Below are positions 1-8,336 of a stretch of DNA of 64,000 nucleotides, piece after piece. Origin of the DNA: Lachnoanaerobaculum gingivalis (GTDB lineage Bacteria; Bacillota; Clostridia; Lachnospirales; Lachnospiraceae); NCBI RefSeq assembly GCF_003862475.1, contig NZ_RRCO01000001.1, forward strand, positions 310,001-374,000, given 5' to 3'. The position numbers were made by a program, and so were the translations under genes. The notes under the pieces were generated by a model, which made no database searches, was not told the origin of the DNA, and saw only the letters and a list, made by a program, of their open reading frames with translations. Each line of letters starts with the position of its first letter. Positions within the stretch are counted from its first letter, which is position 1.

Positions 1-1702
1 TTATGCAATGTTTGAGTACACGAACTTTACATTCCATTCTGGTTATATTCCAATGTCCAAGGGTTAGTAGGTAATGTCTCTCCGGTATCCTTTACATTCC
101 ATTCTGGTTATATTCCAATGCTTACAAAGGCCGAGCAGGACACAGCTGTAGGCGACTTTACATTCCATTCTGGTTATATTCCAATTTATGCATCATGTTC
201 TGACTCTCTCTATCAGTACCGAACTTTACATTCCATTCTGGTTATATTCCAATTTATCATGTATAATTGCGTGAACATTGCTTACTGCCTTTACATTCCA
301 TTCTGGTTATATTCCAATTCAGTTGGACAAGTTGGGGGATAAAGCTAAGAAGACTTTACATTCCATTCTGGTTATATTCCAATAAGATGTGAGCAGCTCT
401 TTACCTGATTGGAGAAAGTAACTTTACATTCCATTCTGGTTATATTCCAATAGAAGTTTATCAAAACTTATGTTAAACAGCTTAACCTTTACATTCCATT
501 CTGGTTATATTCCAATGAAGAAAATGCCTTTATTTTCAGACAAAACTTAATCTTTACATTCCATTCTGGTTATATTCCAATTATACCAGAGTTTAGGGGC
601 GCAAGCCCCTTAAACTCCTTTACATTCCATTCTGGTTATATTCCAATCTTACCGATACATCGTGTATCATAAGCATTCCGATCTTTACATTCCATTCTGG
701 TTATATTCCAATGAATGACAAACGCTGATTTTCAATCACTGGATGTATCTTTACATTCCATTCTGGTTATATTCCAATGGGCAATGCTCCCGATTATAGT
801 TTTGTCTATGCTCCCTTTACATTCCATTCTGGTTATATTCCAATGACGACTGTATCGCTTATAGTCGATAAGAAGTTGAAACTTTACATTCCATTCTGGT
901 TATATTCCAATAGATACATAACCGGACTGAAATTCGGGGAGATATCTTTACATTCCATTCTGGTTATATTCCAATGTTCTTACATTTTGCACCCAAACAA
1001 TTTACAAGATCTTTACATTCCATTCTGGTTATATTCCAATAAATACATGGAGAAGAATAAGGATTACACAGTTAGACTTTACATTCCATTCTGGTTATAT
1101 TCCAATGAAGAGTCGGAAATGACTTCAGAGCAAGAACAGGCATCTTTACATTCCATTCTGGTTATATTCCAATTATAGTGTTTAGTGCTTACCCTCATAT
1201 GGATATAACCTTTACATTCCATTCTGGTTATATTCCAATGAAGTCGATAAGACGCTAAGGCTTGTAAGTGAAACCACTTTACATTCCATTCTGGTTATAT
1301 TCCAATTCAAGTCCTCTAATAACATTAAACACTTTACTTAACTTTACATTCCATTCTGGTTATATTCCAATTGATTACAGAACCGCAAGGGGAATTAAGT
1401 AGCTATCCTTTACATTCCATTCTGGTTATATTCCAATAACACCCCTTCTTTCCATTCCTTTTGTTTAGCTTCCTTTACATTCCATTCTGGTTATATTCCA
1501 ATAGATGGGAAAAAATATTAAAGATATCAAGCAAGGATACTTTACATTCCATTCTGGTTATATTCCAATTATATTCTTTTAAAAAGTCAAAAAGATATCC
1601 AGGCATCTTTACATTCCATTCTGGTTATATTCCAATAGTAAAGTTTGCAGGCACGATGCCCGATTATTCTACCTTTACATTCCATTCTGGTTATATTCCA
1701 AT
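1..1702 (-). CRISPR. Type I-B CRISPR array, 26 repeats, leader at right end
   Basis: Twenty-six copies of a 30-bp repeat that look identical by eye (first at 25-54, last at 1673-1702). The + strand starts CTTTACATTCCATTC and ends ATATTCCAAT. They are separated by 25 full spacers of 34-38 bp, most 35-37. Bases 1-24 are the end of another spacer, so the array continues beyond the left edge. The cas genes lie to the right on the minus strand, and a gene-free AT-rich stretch separates the last repeat from cas2, so I place the leader at 1703-1910 and transcription toward lower coordinates. In that direction the repeat ends AATGTAAAG, giving a predicted 8-nt crRNA 5' handle ATGTAAAG. No degenerate terminal repeat is seen, consistent with the old end lying off-window. 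Newest spacers should be those near 1637-1672. Confidence 0.98.
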
Positions 1703-1910
1703 CCGTCTCCTATCATACCACCTATTTGCGCCATTTAAAACCCTCTTTTTTGTCTACCTCGATTTTTTCTGCCGGCAAAGTATGATTTTCTTGTAATTAT
1801 ACTGTCTATGTACTGCTCTAAACCTTTGTTTTATAACATTTGTCGATTCCCCTATATTTTTGGGCTATTATAGGTCGACAATTGTATTGATATGATAAGC
1901 AGCATTGATA
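1703..1910 (-). promoter_or_regulatory. CRISPR leader
   Basis: This is a 208-bp AT-rich non-coding stretch between cas2 and the leader-proximal repeat. It should contain the array promoter and the adaptation signals, although no clear -35/-10 pair can be named with confidence. It holds an interrupted inverted repeat at 1842-1879: GTCGA with TCGAC as outer arms and CCTATA with TATAGG as inner arms. No T-tract follows on the minus strand, so it is not an obvious terminator of the cas operon and may be a protein-binding site. The leader role is inferred from position. Confidence 0.75.
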
Positions 1911-2186
1911 TCAAATCATAAACGGATCATCCTGCTGCAATCCTATTACATTTTTATCAAGCCACCTCTCATTTCTGCTCTTAAATATTATTACCGAGTC
2001 GGTACTTTTATCTATCTCCTTTTCGATTGATCCTTCAAGCTTAAACAAGTCTGAGTCTGAGATTTCTCCTTCAAATACAGATTTTTGAATATGCACAAGG
2101 TTTTGCTTACACAGTTTAAACACCCTATTCCATCTTTTTTGTCCATTACCCTCTTTACATATATCGTATACAAGTATCACATACAT
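1911..2186 (-). CDS. cas2: CRISPR-associated endonuclease Cas2
   Basis: A 91-aa protein starting MYVILVYDI, the usual Cas2 opening: first beta strand with the conserved Asp of the ferredoxin-like fold. It forms the Cas1-Cas2 integrase that inserts new spacers. I chose the ATG at 2186 because it begins exactly at this motif, 2 nt after the cas1 stop codon. A GTG four codons upstream would overlap cas1. The C-terminal half (SVIIFKSRNERW) fits the family. It is the last gene of the cas operon, directly before the leader. Confidence 0.95.
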   Translation of the reverse strand: MYVILVYDICKEGNGQKRWNRVFKLCKQNLVHIQKSVFEGEISDSDLFKLEGSIEKEIDKSTDSVIIFKSRNERWLDKNVIGLQQDDPFMI

Positions 2187-2188
2187 AA

Positions 2189-3181
2189 TTACCACCACAT
2201 CACGAAAGCATCGTATTTTTTCTCTTCATACAGATGTTTTATCATCTTATAACATTCCAGTCTTATTAAGTATCTGTAGCTGACTTCTCTGCCAAGTTCC
2301 TTATGCATTATGGTCTGTTTTAATCTCTTATCATACTCTGCCAATATTATTTTAGAACCCTGTTCTGATAAATGCAGATAATCCAGCCCTTTCGAGAAAT
2401 GTTTTTCTTTTATTTGATTTTTGTTTAATAAAGAAAAAATCAGTCTGTCTGCAATAAGAGGTTTAAATATTTCTGCAATATCAAGGCTTAGTGAAAATCT
2501 GCTGACTCCCGGCTCATGTAAATAGCTTATTGTAGGATTTAATTGTGTTTTATATATTTCGCCAAGCACTGTTGTATATACCAAGCTGTTTATATATGAA
2601 ATCAAAGTATTTACCATATTATCAGGCGGTCTCTTCACTCTTGTTGTAAAATCTGTTTCCTGATCTATTATTACATTCCATTGACTGTAATAAATCTTAT
2701 GAATATTTCCTTCAACTCCCATCAGTTGCTGTATATTATCGCATTTTTCCACTTCATTCAGCAAATATGTTATTTCATTCATTGCATCTTTTACATCCTT
2801 GCCACGACCATTGTAATAGCGAAGATTTCTATAGATATTATTTCCTGCGGATTTTACAAACTCTTTTGCTAGTTCAATCCTTTTTTCTTTATCCGTATAA
2901 TGTTCCACCTGTTTAACCAACAGCTTCCCGGAAACTTTCATTTCCCTTGGCACAAGACTTGATACATAAAAATCATAATAATTAAAGAAATGTACCATTA
3001 TATTATTCTGTGCCAAAAAAGTAATAAGCTTGGTATTGACAGTATCTTCACCGAAAAAATAGATCTCTGAAATACTGTTAACAGGTATATCCTTTTTACC
3101 GCCTTCCTCTCCGGTAAACCTCAATGTATTATCTTTTCTGCTCAATTCTCCGTTTTGATAAATATATAAGCTGTTTTTCAT
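2189..3181 (-). CDS. cas1: CRISPR-associated endonuclease Cas1 (type I-B)
   Basis: A 330-aa Cas1, the integrase subunit that joins prespacers to the leader-proximal repeat. The metal-binding residues of the family are visible: Glu157 (GVEGN), His222 (YLHEPG) and Asp234/Glu237 (LDIAEIFKP). The N-terminal beta domain covers roughly residues 1-75 and the helical catalytic domain the rest. Length is normal for type I-B. It lies between cas4 and cas2, and the three probably act together in spacer acquisition, with Cas4 trimming prespacers and selecting the PAM. A GGGGGATAG sequence just upstream serves as the ribosome-binding site. Confidence 0.97.
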   Translation of the reverse strand: MKNSLYIYQNGELSRKDNTLRFTGEEGGKKDIPVNSISEIYFFGEDTVNTKLITFLAQNNIMVHFFNYYDFYVSSLVPREMKVSGKLLVKQVEHYTDKEKRIELAKEFVKSAGNNIYRNLRYYNGRGKDVKDAMNEITYLLNEVEKCDNIQQLMGVEGNIHKIYYSQWNVIIDQETDFTTRVKRPPDNMVNTLISYINSLVYTTVLGEIYKTQLNPTISYLHEPGVSRFSLSLDIAEIFKPLIADRLIFSLLNKNQIKEKHFSKGLDYLHLSEQGSKIILAEYDKRLKQTIMHKELGREVSYRYLIRLECYKMIKHLYEEKKYDAFVMWW

Positions 3182-3195
3182 CTATCCCCCTTTCC

Positions 3196-3693
3196 CTATA
3201 TCATGCACAAATCAAAATATGCACATTTCTTGCAGATATTATTGTTTAAACATTCCGGTATATCTTCTGATTGAATTATCTCTTTAATATTATCAAGTAT
3301 TTCCGTCATCTTTTTTTCATCCTGCTCTGCCAAACTCACATCTACAGTCTTTTTTAGCAATGGATAATCAAGCTTTGCCTCAATATTTTCCACACCGTAT
3401 TGCTTTAAATAATACAAATAATATTTAAGCTGCCAAACAGAAGCATCTTCAATTTTTCTGCTCTTCTTGATTTCATGAATTACGCCTCGACTCTCGGCAA
3501 AATCTATATTTATCTCCTCATTTATCATTATATGTTTTCTTTCGGATGAATATGAGTCATTATCTATAAATTTCCCTATCTGTACAAGCTCATTCTCATC
3601 TTCCATAGATATATCATTATTGAACAGCCAGAGTTTCCTCCTGCATACAAAATAATAATATATCATTACCCCCGTCACCTTTTCATGCATCAT
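3196..3693 (-). CDS. cas4: CRISPR-associated exonuclease Cas4
   Basis: A 165-aa RecB-type nuclease with an iron-sulphur cluster. The predicted cluster ligands are Cys17 plus Cys154, Cys157 and Cys163 (an extra Cys148 is present). The nuclease site reads Asp64, Glu74 and Lys76 (EIKKS), followed by QLKYYLYYL around residues 88-96. Cas4 trims and orients prespacers before integration by Cas1-Cas2. The start overlaps the end of cas3 by 4 nt (ATGA), so translation is probably coupled. Length and motifs are those of the compact Cas4 found in type I-B loci. Confidence 0.95.
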   Translation of the reverse strand: MMHEKVTGVMIYYYFVCRRKLWLFNNDISMEDENELVQIGKFIDNDSYSSERKHIMINEEINIDFAESRGVIHEIKKSRKIEDASVWQLKYYLYYLKQYGVENIEAKLDYPLLKKTVDVSLAEQDEKKMTEILDNIKEIIQSEDIPECLNNNICKKCAYFDLCMI

Positions 3694-6047
3694 AAAAATA
3701 TGCTCCCACTACCCTCTTTTTCTTTTATTATTCCATACTCTTTATTATAAACTCGTGTAGAAATAATAATTTTCTCATTATCCACCACACAATAGTCTTT
3801 ATCCTTATCCAGTTCTCTTAGACTTATATTTAAAGTGAACTTTCTAAACTCATTTTTTAAGCGAAGTATATCTACTCTTAGTTTCTGTTTTTCTGCTGTA
3901 CTTTTTGTCCTTCCTATAAGTTTTCTTTTTTCTTCAATTTCATCAATTATTTCAATAATATTCTCCTGTTTATCTTCATATATTGACTGTGGAATAACTC
4001 TTCTACTGATTATATTTCTAAATTCCTTTATTACTTCTTTAGCATTCTTTGAATCAGGTATTATATCCACAAGATGCTTATACATCCTTTTGTATTCGCT
4101 AAGATATTCGGTAAAAATGCTGCTATACATCTTGTCGTATTCCTCTATCTTTTTCTTAGTAAAATAATTCTCAATCAGCCTGTTTTTATCCGCCTCGGAA
4201 AATAGCCCTGTATTATTTTCACTCTCCCATTCAAGCAATGCCGCCTTACTGAGTTCATACAAAGATTTATATATAATCCCACTTGATGCATAGGCATTCT
4301 TATCACTGTGCTTTATAAGTAAATTTTCATCTATATCAAGATATACATAGGAGTTAAATTCATCTACAGACTTTAATCCTTTTCTGTTGCATCTTCCAAG
4401 TCTTTGTAACAGAGAACTTAAATCCGATAATTCTGTAAATAAATAGTCAAAGTCTATATCAAGACTTGCCTCAACTACCTGTGTGGAAATCCAAATAACT
4501 CTTTTTTTACATTTGCTTTCGCCATCTTTTAATATAGCATCCTCTTTCTCACTGCGATGCTGTACTGTAAATTTTGAATGTAGCAAGTTCATCTCTATCT
4601 CAATATCATTTTCATCAAGCCATGACTTAATTTCTCTGTAAATACTTTGTGCTTTTGTTACTGTGTTTACCACAACCAAAAGTTTCATACTTTCCTGATG
4701 ATATTTATCCTCTATAAAATCTTTAATATCATCTATATTGATAGCACTGTGTCTTAGGCTTACTCTATGTCTTATCTTATTATTCAAAAAAATATCTTCT
4801 TTATACTCTATTTTTTTATCTATATCCTCTTGTAATAAATCTTTTATAAAAGGCGGCAATGTCGCTGTAGTAATTGCAAACTTACCTCCCACCATATCTA
4901 TAAGTTGCAAAGAATATATAAGGGTAGCCAATATATCAGGTGAATATGCCTGTATCTCATCTATAACCATTTTTGAATAGCTGTAAGTGGCAAGTTGTAA
5001 TTCATATGAGCAATATTTAAAAGCAAATCTGAATACCTGATCCGGAGTAGTTATTGTTACCGGCAGTGACATAGCACGGGTAAGTCCATAATACTCCCAA
5101 AATTTCATGCTTTCCTCAGTTTCACTGCTTAATGTTCCCTGACTTTCATCTTCTAAATATATATTTTCAAGTTCACCATGAAGCAACCCAAGATTTTCAG
5201 TATAGTCATCTTTATATAAAGTATTCCTAATTCTTCTATACATTGCATTGATTGCAGTTTTTAAAGGAAGCACATAAAAACCCTTATTATTTCCTATCCA
5301 CAAAAGAGAAGCCTCTGTTTTTCCAAGTCCGGTAGAACCTATCAAGATTATATTACTATCTTTATTATCCCTTGCAAATCTCTGCATTTTATTCCAACCG
5401 TCTGATACACCCTTACTGACAAAATCTTCTTTCAGCTTTTCAAGTCTGCTTTCCAAATGTATATTTGGCATATCTATTTTACTATGTGCACTTGCCGCAT
5501 AATCACATTTATGTAAAAAGCCTTTTACAAGTATGGACCTTTTGGACGGATTCATTCTTAGCTTTCTAATTACCGCCAATTCTCTTAAACCTATATTTTT
5601 AAAAAAATTTATCTCATCATCTTTAAATACTTCAGTAGATATGGATTTTAAATTAGCACTTATCAAATCCTGTTTTTTATCTACAGTCTCAAAATTATCA
5701 ACATAATTATGATGATTTAATATCGCATATAAGATTATATTCCTATCTTCTTTGCTGTATTGTTCAAGGTAGTTCTTTGCCATATAAAAAGAAAGAATAT
5801 TATGCCCTATCTCTTCGTTTTCATCCAGTTTTTTCCCTGCTTCAAGTCTTCTTTGAAATAACGGATTTACTTTTGCAAAGTCATGGAATATACAAGCCTC
5901 CGCAATCAAATCAATATCTTCTATAGCAACTATTTCTTTTAATTCTTCAAGTTTAGAGAGCAGATTTTTTGTATGCTCATAAATTGTTTCATTTTCTTTT
6001 GCTTTATATTTTTTATAAATTTCTGCCAATTCATCCTTTATTTCCAT
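3690..6047 (-). CDS. cas3: CRISPR-associated helicase-nuclease Cas3
   Basis: A 785-aa effector nuclease that degrades target DNA after recruitment by Cascade. The N-terminal HD nuclease (about 1-200) shows His25, His55-Asp56 (FHDFAKVN), His82 and His112-113. The superfamily 2 helicase follows: Walker A at 237-244 (GSTGLGKT), a DEIQ box at 363-366, motif III TTATLP near 393-398 and motif VI QRLGRCNRKG near 555. All key residues appear intact, so interference should be functional. The gene follows the 63-aa ORF after a hairpin, and its end overlaps cas4. The start ATG has GGGAGG upstream. Confidence 0.97.
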   Translation of the reverse strand: MEIKDELAEIYKKYKAKENETIYEHTKNLLSKLEELKEIVAIEDIDLIAEACIFHDFAKVNPLFQRRLEAGKKLDENEEIGHNILSFYMAKNYLEQYSKEDRNIILYAILNHHNYVDNFETVDKKQDLISANLKSISTEVFKDDEINFFKNIGLRELAVIRKLRMNPSKRSILVKGFLHKCDYAASAHSKIDMPNIHLESRLEKLKEDFVSKGVSDGWNKMQRFARDNKDSNIILIGSTGLGKTEASLLWIGNNKGFYVLPLKTAINAMYRRIRNTLYKDDYTENLGLLHGELENIYLEDESQGTLSSETEESMKFWEYYGLTRAMSLPVTITTPDQVFRFAFKYCSYELQLATYSYSKMVIDEIQAYSPDILATLIYSLQLIDMVGGKFAITTATLPPFIKDLLQEDIDKKIEYKEDIFLNNKIRHRVSLRHSAINIDDIKDFIEDKYHQESMKLLVVVNTVTKAQSIYREIKSWLDENDIEIEMNLLHSKFTVQHRSEKEDAILKDGESKCKKRVIWISTQVVEASLDIDFDYLFTELSDLSSLLQRLGRCNRKGLKSVDEFNSYVYLDIDENLLIKHSDKNAYASSGIIYKSLYELSKAALLEWESENNTGLFSEADKNRLIENYFTKKKIEEYDKMYSSIFTEYLSEYKRMYKHLVDIIPDSKNAKEVIKEFRNIISRRVIPQSIYEDKQENIIEIIDEIEEKRKLIGRTKSTAEKQKLRVDILRLKNEFRKFTLNISLRELDKDKDYCVVDNEKIIISTRVYNKEYGIIKEKEGSGSIFL

Positions 6048-6066
6048 CTCATTCCTCCCTTTTTAT

Positions 6067-6113
6067 GCCTAAAAATGGACCTAAGCTTATTATATTCATT
6101 TAAGCTTAAGTCC
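6067..6113 (-). terminator. Hairpin between small ORF and cas3, possible attenuator
   Basis: Arms at 6077-6089 and 6101-6113 (GGACCTAAGCTTA against TAAGCTTAAGTCC) form a 13-bp stem with one mismatch. On the minus strand the stem is followed by ATTTTTAGG, a short T-run. This looks like a weak intrinsic terminator inside the cas operon that would lower transcription of cas3-cas4-cas1-cas2 relative to cas6-cas8-cas7-cas5. The structure is seen in the sequence; the attenuating role is inference. Confidence 0.6.
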
Positions 6114-6142
6114 AAATATCAGAATAAATGAATCAAATCCAC

Positions 6143-6334
6143 TTATAATAATTTATTATCTTCATTACAAAACCCAAAAGTTTCTTTAACTAATATCCCA
6201 TCAGATTTACATTCTCGAATAATACACTTTGACGCATTTTCTTCATCAACATTATTCAAATTAGAATCAAAATAATATATTTCCGAGTAAACTCCTCCTA
6301 CCGGAGTATTATATATAACTTTTTTATAATTCAT
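6143..6334 (-). CDS. Hypothetical 63-aa protein inside cas operon
   Basis: A 63-aa ORF starting MNYKKVIYNTPVGGVYSE, co-directional with the cas genes and lying between cas5 (30 bp downstream of its stop) and the hairpin before cas3. It is acidic in the middle, has two Cys (residues about 37 and 42) plus another near 56, and no membrane segment. I do not recognise a named Cas family; it is too short for a Cas11 small subunit and lacks the usual helical look. It could be an accessory, regulatory or hitchhiking gene. The start ATG is preceded by AAGGGTAAAACT, an acceptable ribosome-binding site. Confidence 0.6.
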   Translation of the reverse strand: MNYKKVIYNTPVGGVYSEIYYFDSNLNNVDEENASKCIIRECKSDGILVKETFGFCNEDNKLL

Positions 6335-6364
6335 AGTTTTACCCTTAATACTGATATAAATATT

Positions 6365-7462
6365 TTAATTTAAATTTACTATATACTTTCCGTCAGAATC
6401 AAATATATAATTTTTTGTATCTCCCCCTATTCCTATAATTGAAGAAAACAGACAGGGTATTTTATTAAACACTCGTTTTTTCCCTTCTATTTTATAGTCC
6501 TTTGACACATAGTATATAGTACCCTTTGCAGGCTTTTTTGTGCCTTCTCTTGCAAGAAAGTAATCCCCTTCTTCAGGATTTTCTATGTTTATACAATCAA
6601 TATTTACATACATGGAATATCCGTCAGATAATTCATACTCATCATCTATACCTTGGCTAAGTTCAACTTCCTTTATCTCTAAAAGTTCTATAAAATCCTC
6701 ACTCCTGCCAAGTGAAACCAAATTGTTTTGATTTTCCACTATATCCTTTAACACCTCTTCTTCGGCACTTATATGAATAACCAGTTCAACATCATATAGC
6801 ACTTCCTGAGTCTGTACACTTTTAGTCAAAGTCTTAAAATGGCTTAAAGGTTCATCCACTTTTTGAAAAAGTTCTTTCTTATAATCAGCTTTCAGCCCTT
6901 TTATTTCCAAATCTTTTTCATCAATAGTTTTTTTTAGTTCCAAAGCTTCATCAGATTTTGCCTCTAATTTACTCAGTCTATACTTTATAAGCTTTTTTTC
7001 TTCCTTCCATGCCTTTTCTTTATCATCAATTTGCTTTTTTTTCTCAGTTCTTAATTCGACGGCAATATTTTTTATATTAATATATTCTTCCAGCTTATCT
7101 TCATCGAATATCTGTATAGTCTTTTTATCTTTAAAACTGTTTCCCTGAGATTTTAGTGCCTCTGCAACTTTAATAAAACCTGTATTTAATGCGTCAGGAT
7201 TTTGACTATATATCAGTATACTTCTATCATCTTCCAGGTTATTAAGAAGTGCATGATTTACATAAAGCTCCCTTTGCATATTTCTGTACTTACCCTGCAC
7301 GCTTACTTTCATATCATGGTAGGAAGTATAACCGCAGGCATTGTGCAAGGCACCTATAATTGTTGAAAACGAAGGAAGCGGATAGGTCATACGATTGTTG
7401 ACTGTTTCCTCTCTCGTATATGAAGCTTGATTTTGTCTAAGTTTAATTCTCAATGCTTTCAT
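6365..7462 (-). CDS. cas5: Cas5 of type I-B (Cas5t-like), with long charged insertion
   Basis: A 365-aa Cascade subunit that caps the crRNA 5' handle. The N-terminus (MKALRIKLRQNQASY, then MTYPLPSFSTIIGALH) carries the RAMP fold and the conserved PxxSTxxGAL segment of Cas5. Residues about 135-200 are a Lys/Glu-rich stretch predicted to be a helix or coiled coil, which makes this protein longer than the 220-260 aa of many Cas5 proteins. Some Tneap-type Cas5 proteins may share it. The start overlaps the cas7 stop by 20 nt, with GAGGTGGA upstream, so the two are translationally linked. Confidence 0.93.
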   Translation of the reverse strand: MKALRIKLRQNQASYTREETVNNRMTYPLPSFSTIIGALHNACGYTSYHDMKVSVQGKYRNMQRELYVNHALLNNLEDDRSILIYSQNPDALNTGFIKVAEALKSQGNSFKDKKTIQIFDEDKLEEYINIKNIAVELRTEKKKQIDDKEKAWKEEKKLIKYRLSKLEAKSDEALELKKTIDEKDLEIKGLKADYKKELFQKVDEPLSHFKTLTKSVQTQEVLYDVELVIHISAEEEVLKDIVENQNNLVSLGRSEDFIELLEIKEVELSQGIDDEYELSDGYSMYVNIDCINIENPEEGDYFLAREGTKKPAKGTIYYVSKDYKIEGKKRVFNKIPCLFSSIIGIGGDTKNYIFDSDGKYIVNLN

Positions 7463-8336
7463 AATATTCGTCCACCTCTTTGCTCAAGTTTGCAAAGAAT
7501 TCATCTACAGAACCTGCATTAAGTTCGGCTTCTATTTCATTCTCATTTTCGAAGTTGTAGCCTTTTAACAAAGCAGCTCTGTATCCCTCTTTAAGCTTAG
7601 CTTTTAAATCTTCTTCTATCTTCAGTTTGTTTGCTTCTATATGAACCACATTTTCAAAATAGTGAGTCTTTTTATCTCCTATACCACCTACTACAAATAT
7701 AGGCTCCGCATTGTCCATATTTCCTCTAACAACCATAGACAGATTTTTTATTGCATTAAGAAGAGCCTTTACTCTATATGCCCTTTCTCCCTTTTCAGCC
7801 TTTGTATCATAGTTTTCATCAATTCCGACCTTATCCAAATCAATGGTTATACTATATCTTTTTAAGGACTTATCATATTCATATTGATAGGGCATAAGTC
7901 CGGCATTTGCAGCTTTTTCCTGAATATTTATCCCGTTTTCCTTAGCAAATGTCTGTGCAAGATAGAGATTGTTGTGAAATCTTGTTTCATTTACAAATGG
8001 ATAAAATGAAATGGCATCTGTAAGATAAAATGAACTTCTTCTGATCTTTCTGTCACCTATAGTACTCATATAGCCGCCCTCTAAGGCTCTGTTATTTGCT
8101 ACATTGATATCCTTTGATACAGCCTTTTGATCAACTTTCCCATCCTGCTCCACTTTTAAATCATCATAAAGACCACTCTGTACCATGATGGCATTTTTCA
8201 TACTTTCTCTTGAACGTATAGCATAGGCCTTGCCGTTCTTATATACCTTCTGAACACTTCCTACATTTCCAAGTCCCTCTCCATAGTTTGAAGTCATACT
8301 TGCTACCACTGTTAAAGTTAAAGCCTTATTTTTCAT
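7443..8336 (-). CDS. cas7: Cas7 of type I-B (Cst2/DevR family)
   Basis: A 297-aa backbone subunit that polymerises along the crRNA spacer. It starts MKNKALTLTVVASMTSNYG, typical of the Cst2/DevR branch, and contains RRSSFYLTDAISFYPF and a later VVRGNMDNAEPIFVVGG segment of the RRM-like core. I chose the ATG at 8336 because GGGAGG stands 8 nt upstream and the protein then begins at the family motif; an ATG at 8363 would add nine residues that simply read the end of cas8 in another frame. The start overlaps the cas8 stop by 11 nt. Confidence 0.95.
   Translation of the reverse strand: MKNKALTLTVVASMTSNYGEGLGNVGSVQKVYKNGKAYAIRSRESMKNAIMVQSGLYDDLKVEQDGKVDQKAVSKDINVANNRALEGGYMSTIGDRKIRRSSFYLTDAISFYPFVNETRFHNNLYLAQTFAKENGINIQEKAANAGLMPYQYEYDKSLKRYSITIDLDKVGIDENYDTKAEKGERAYRVKALLNAIKNLSMVVRGNMDNAEPIFVVGGIGDKKTHYFENVVHIEANKLKIEEDLKAKLKEGYRAALLKGYNFENENEIEAELNAGSVDEFFANLSKEVDEYYESIEN

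Noticed and set aside
118-1796. Open reading frames running through the CRISPR array
   Set aside because: They read the repeat in different frames (FTFHSGYIP, LHSILVIFQ and LYIPFWLYS) and have no ribosome-binding site or protein features.
1842-1879. Terminator of the cas operon
   Set aside because: The inverted repeat has no T-run after it on the minus strand and the stem is interrupted.
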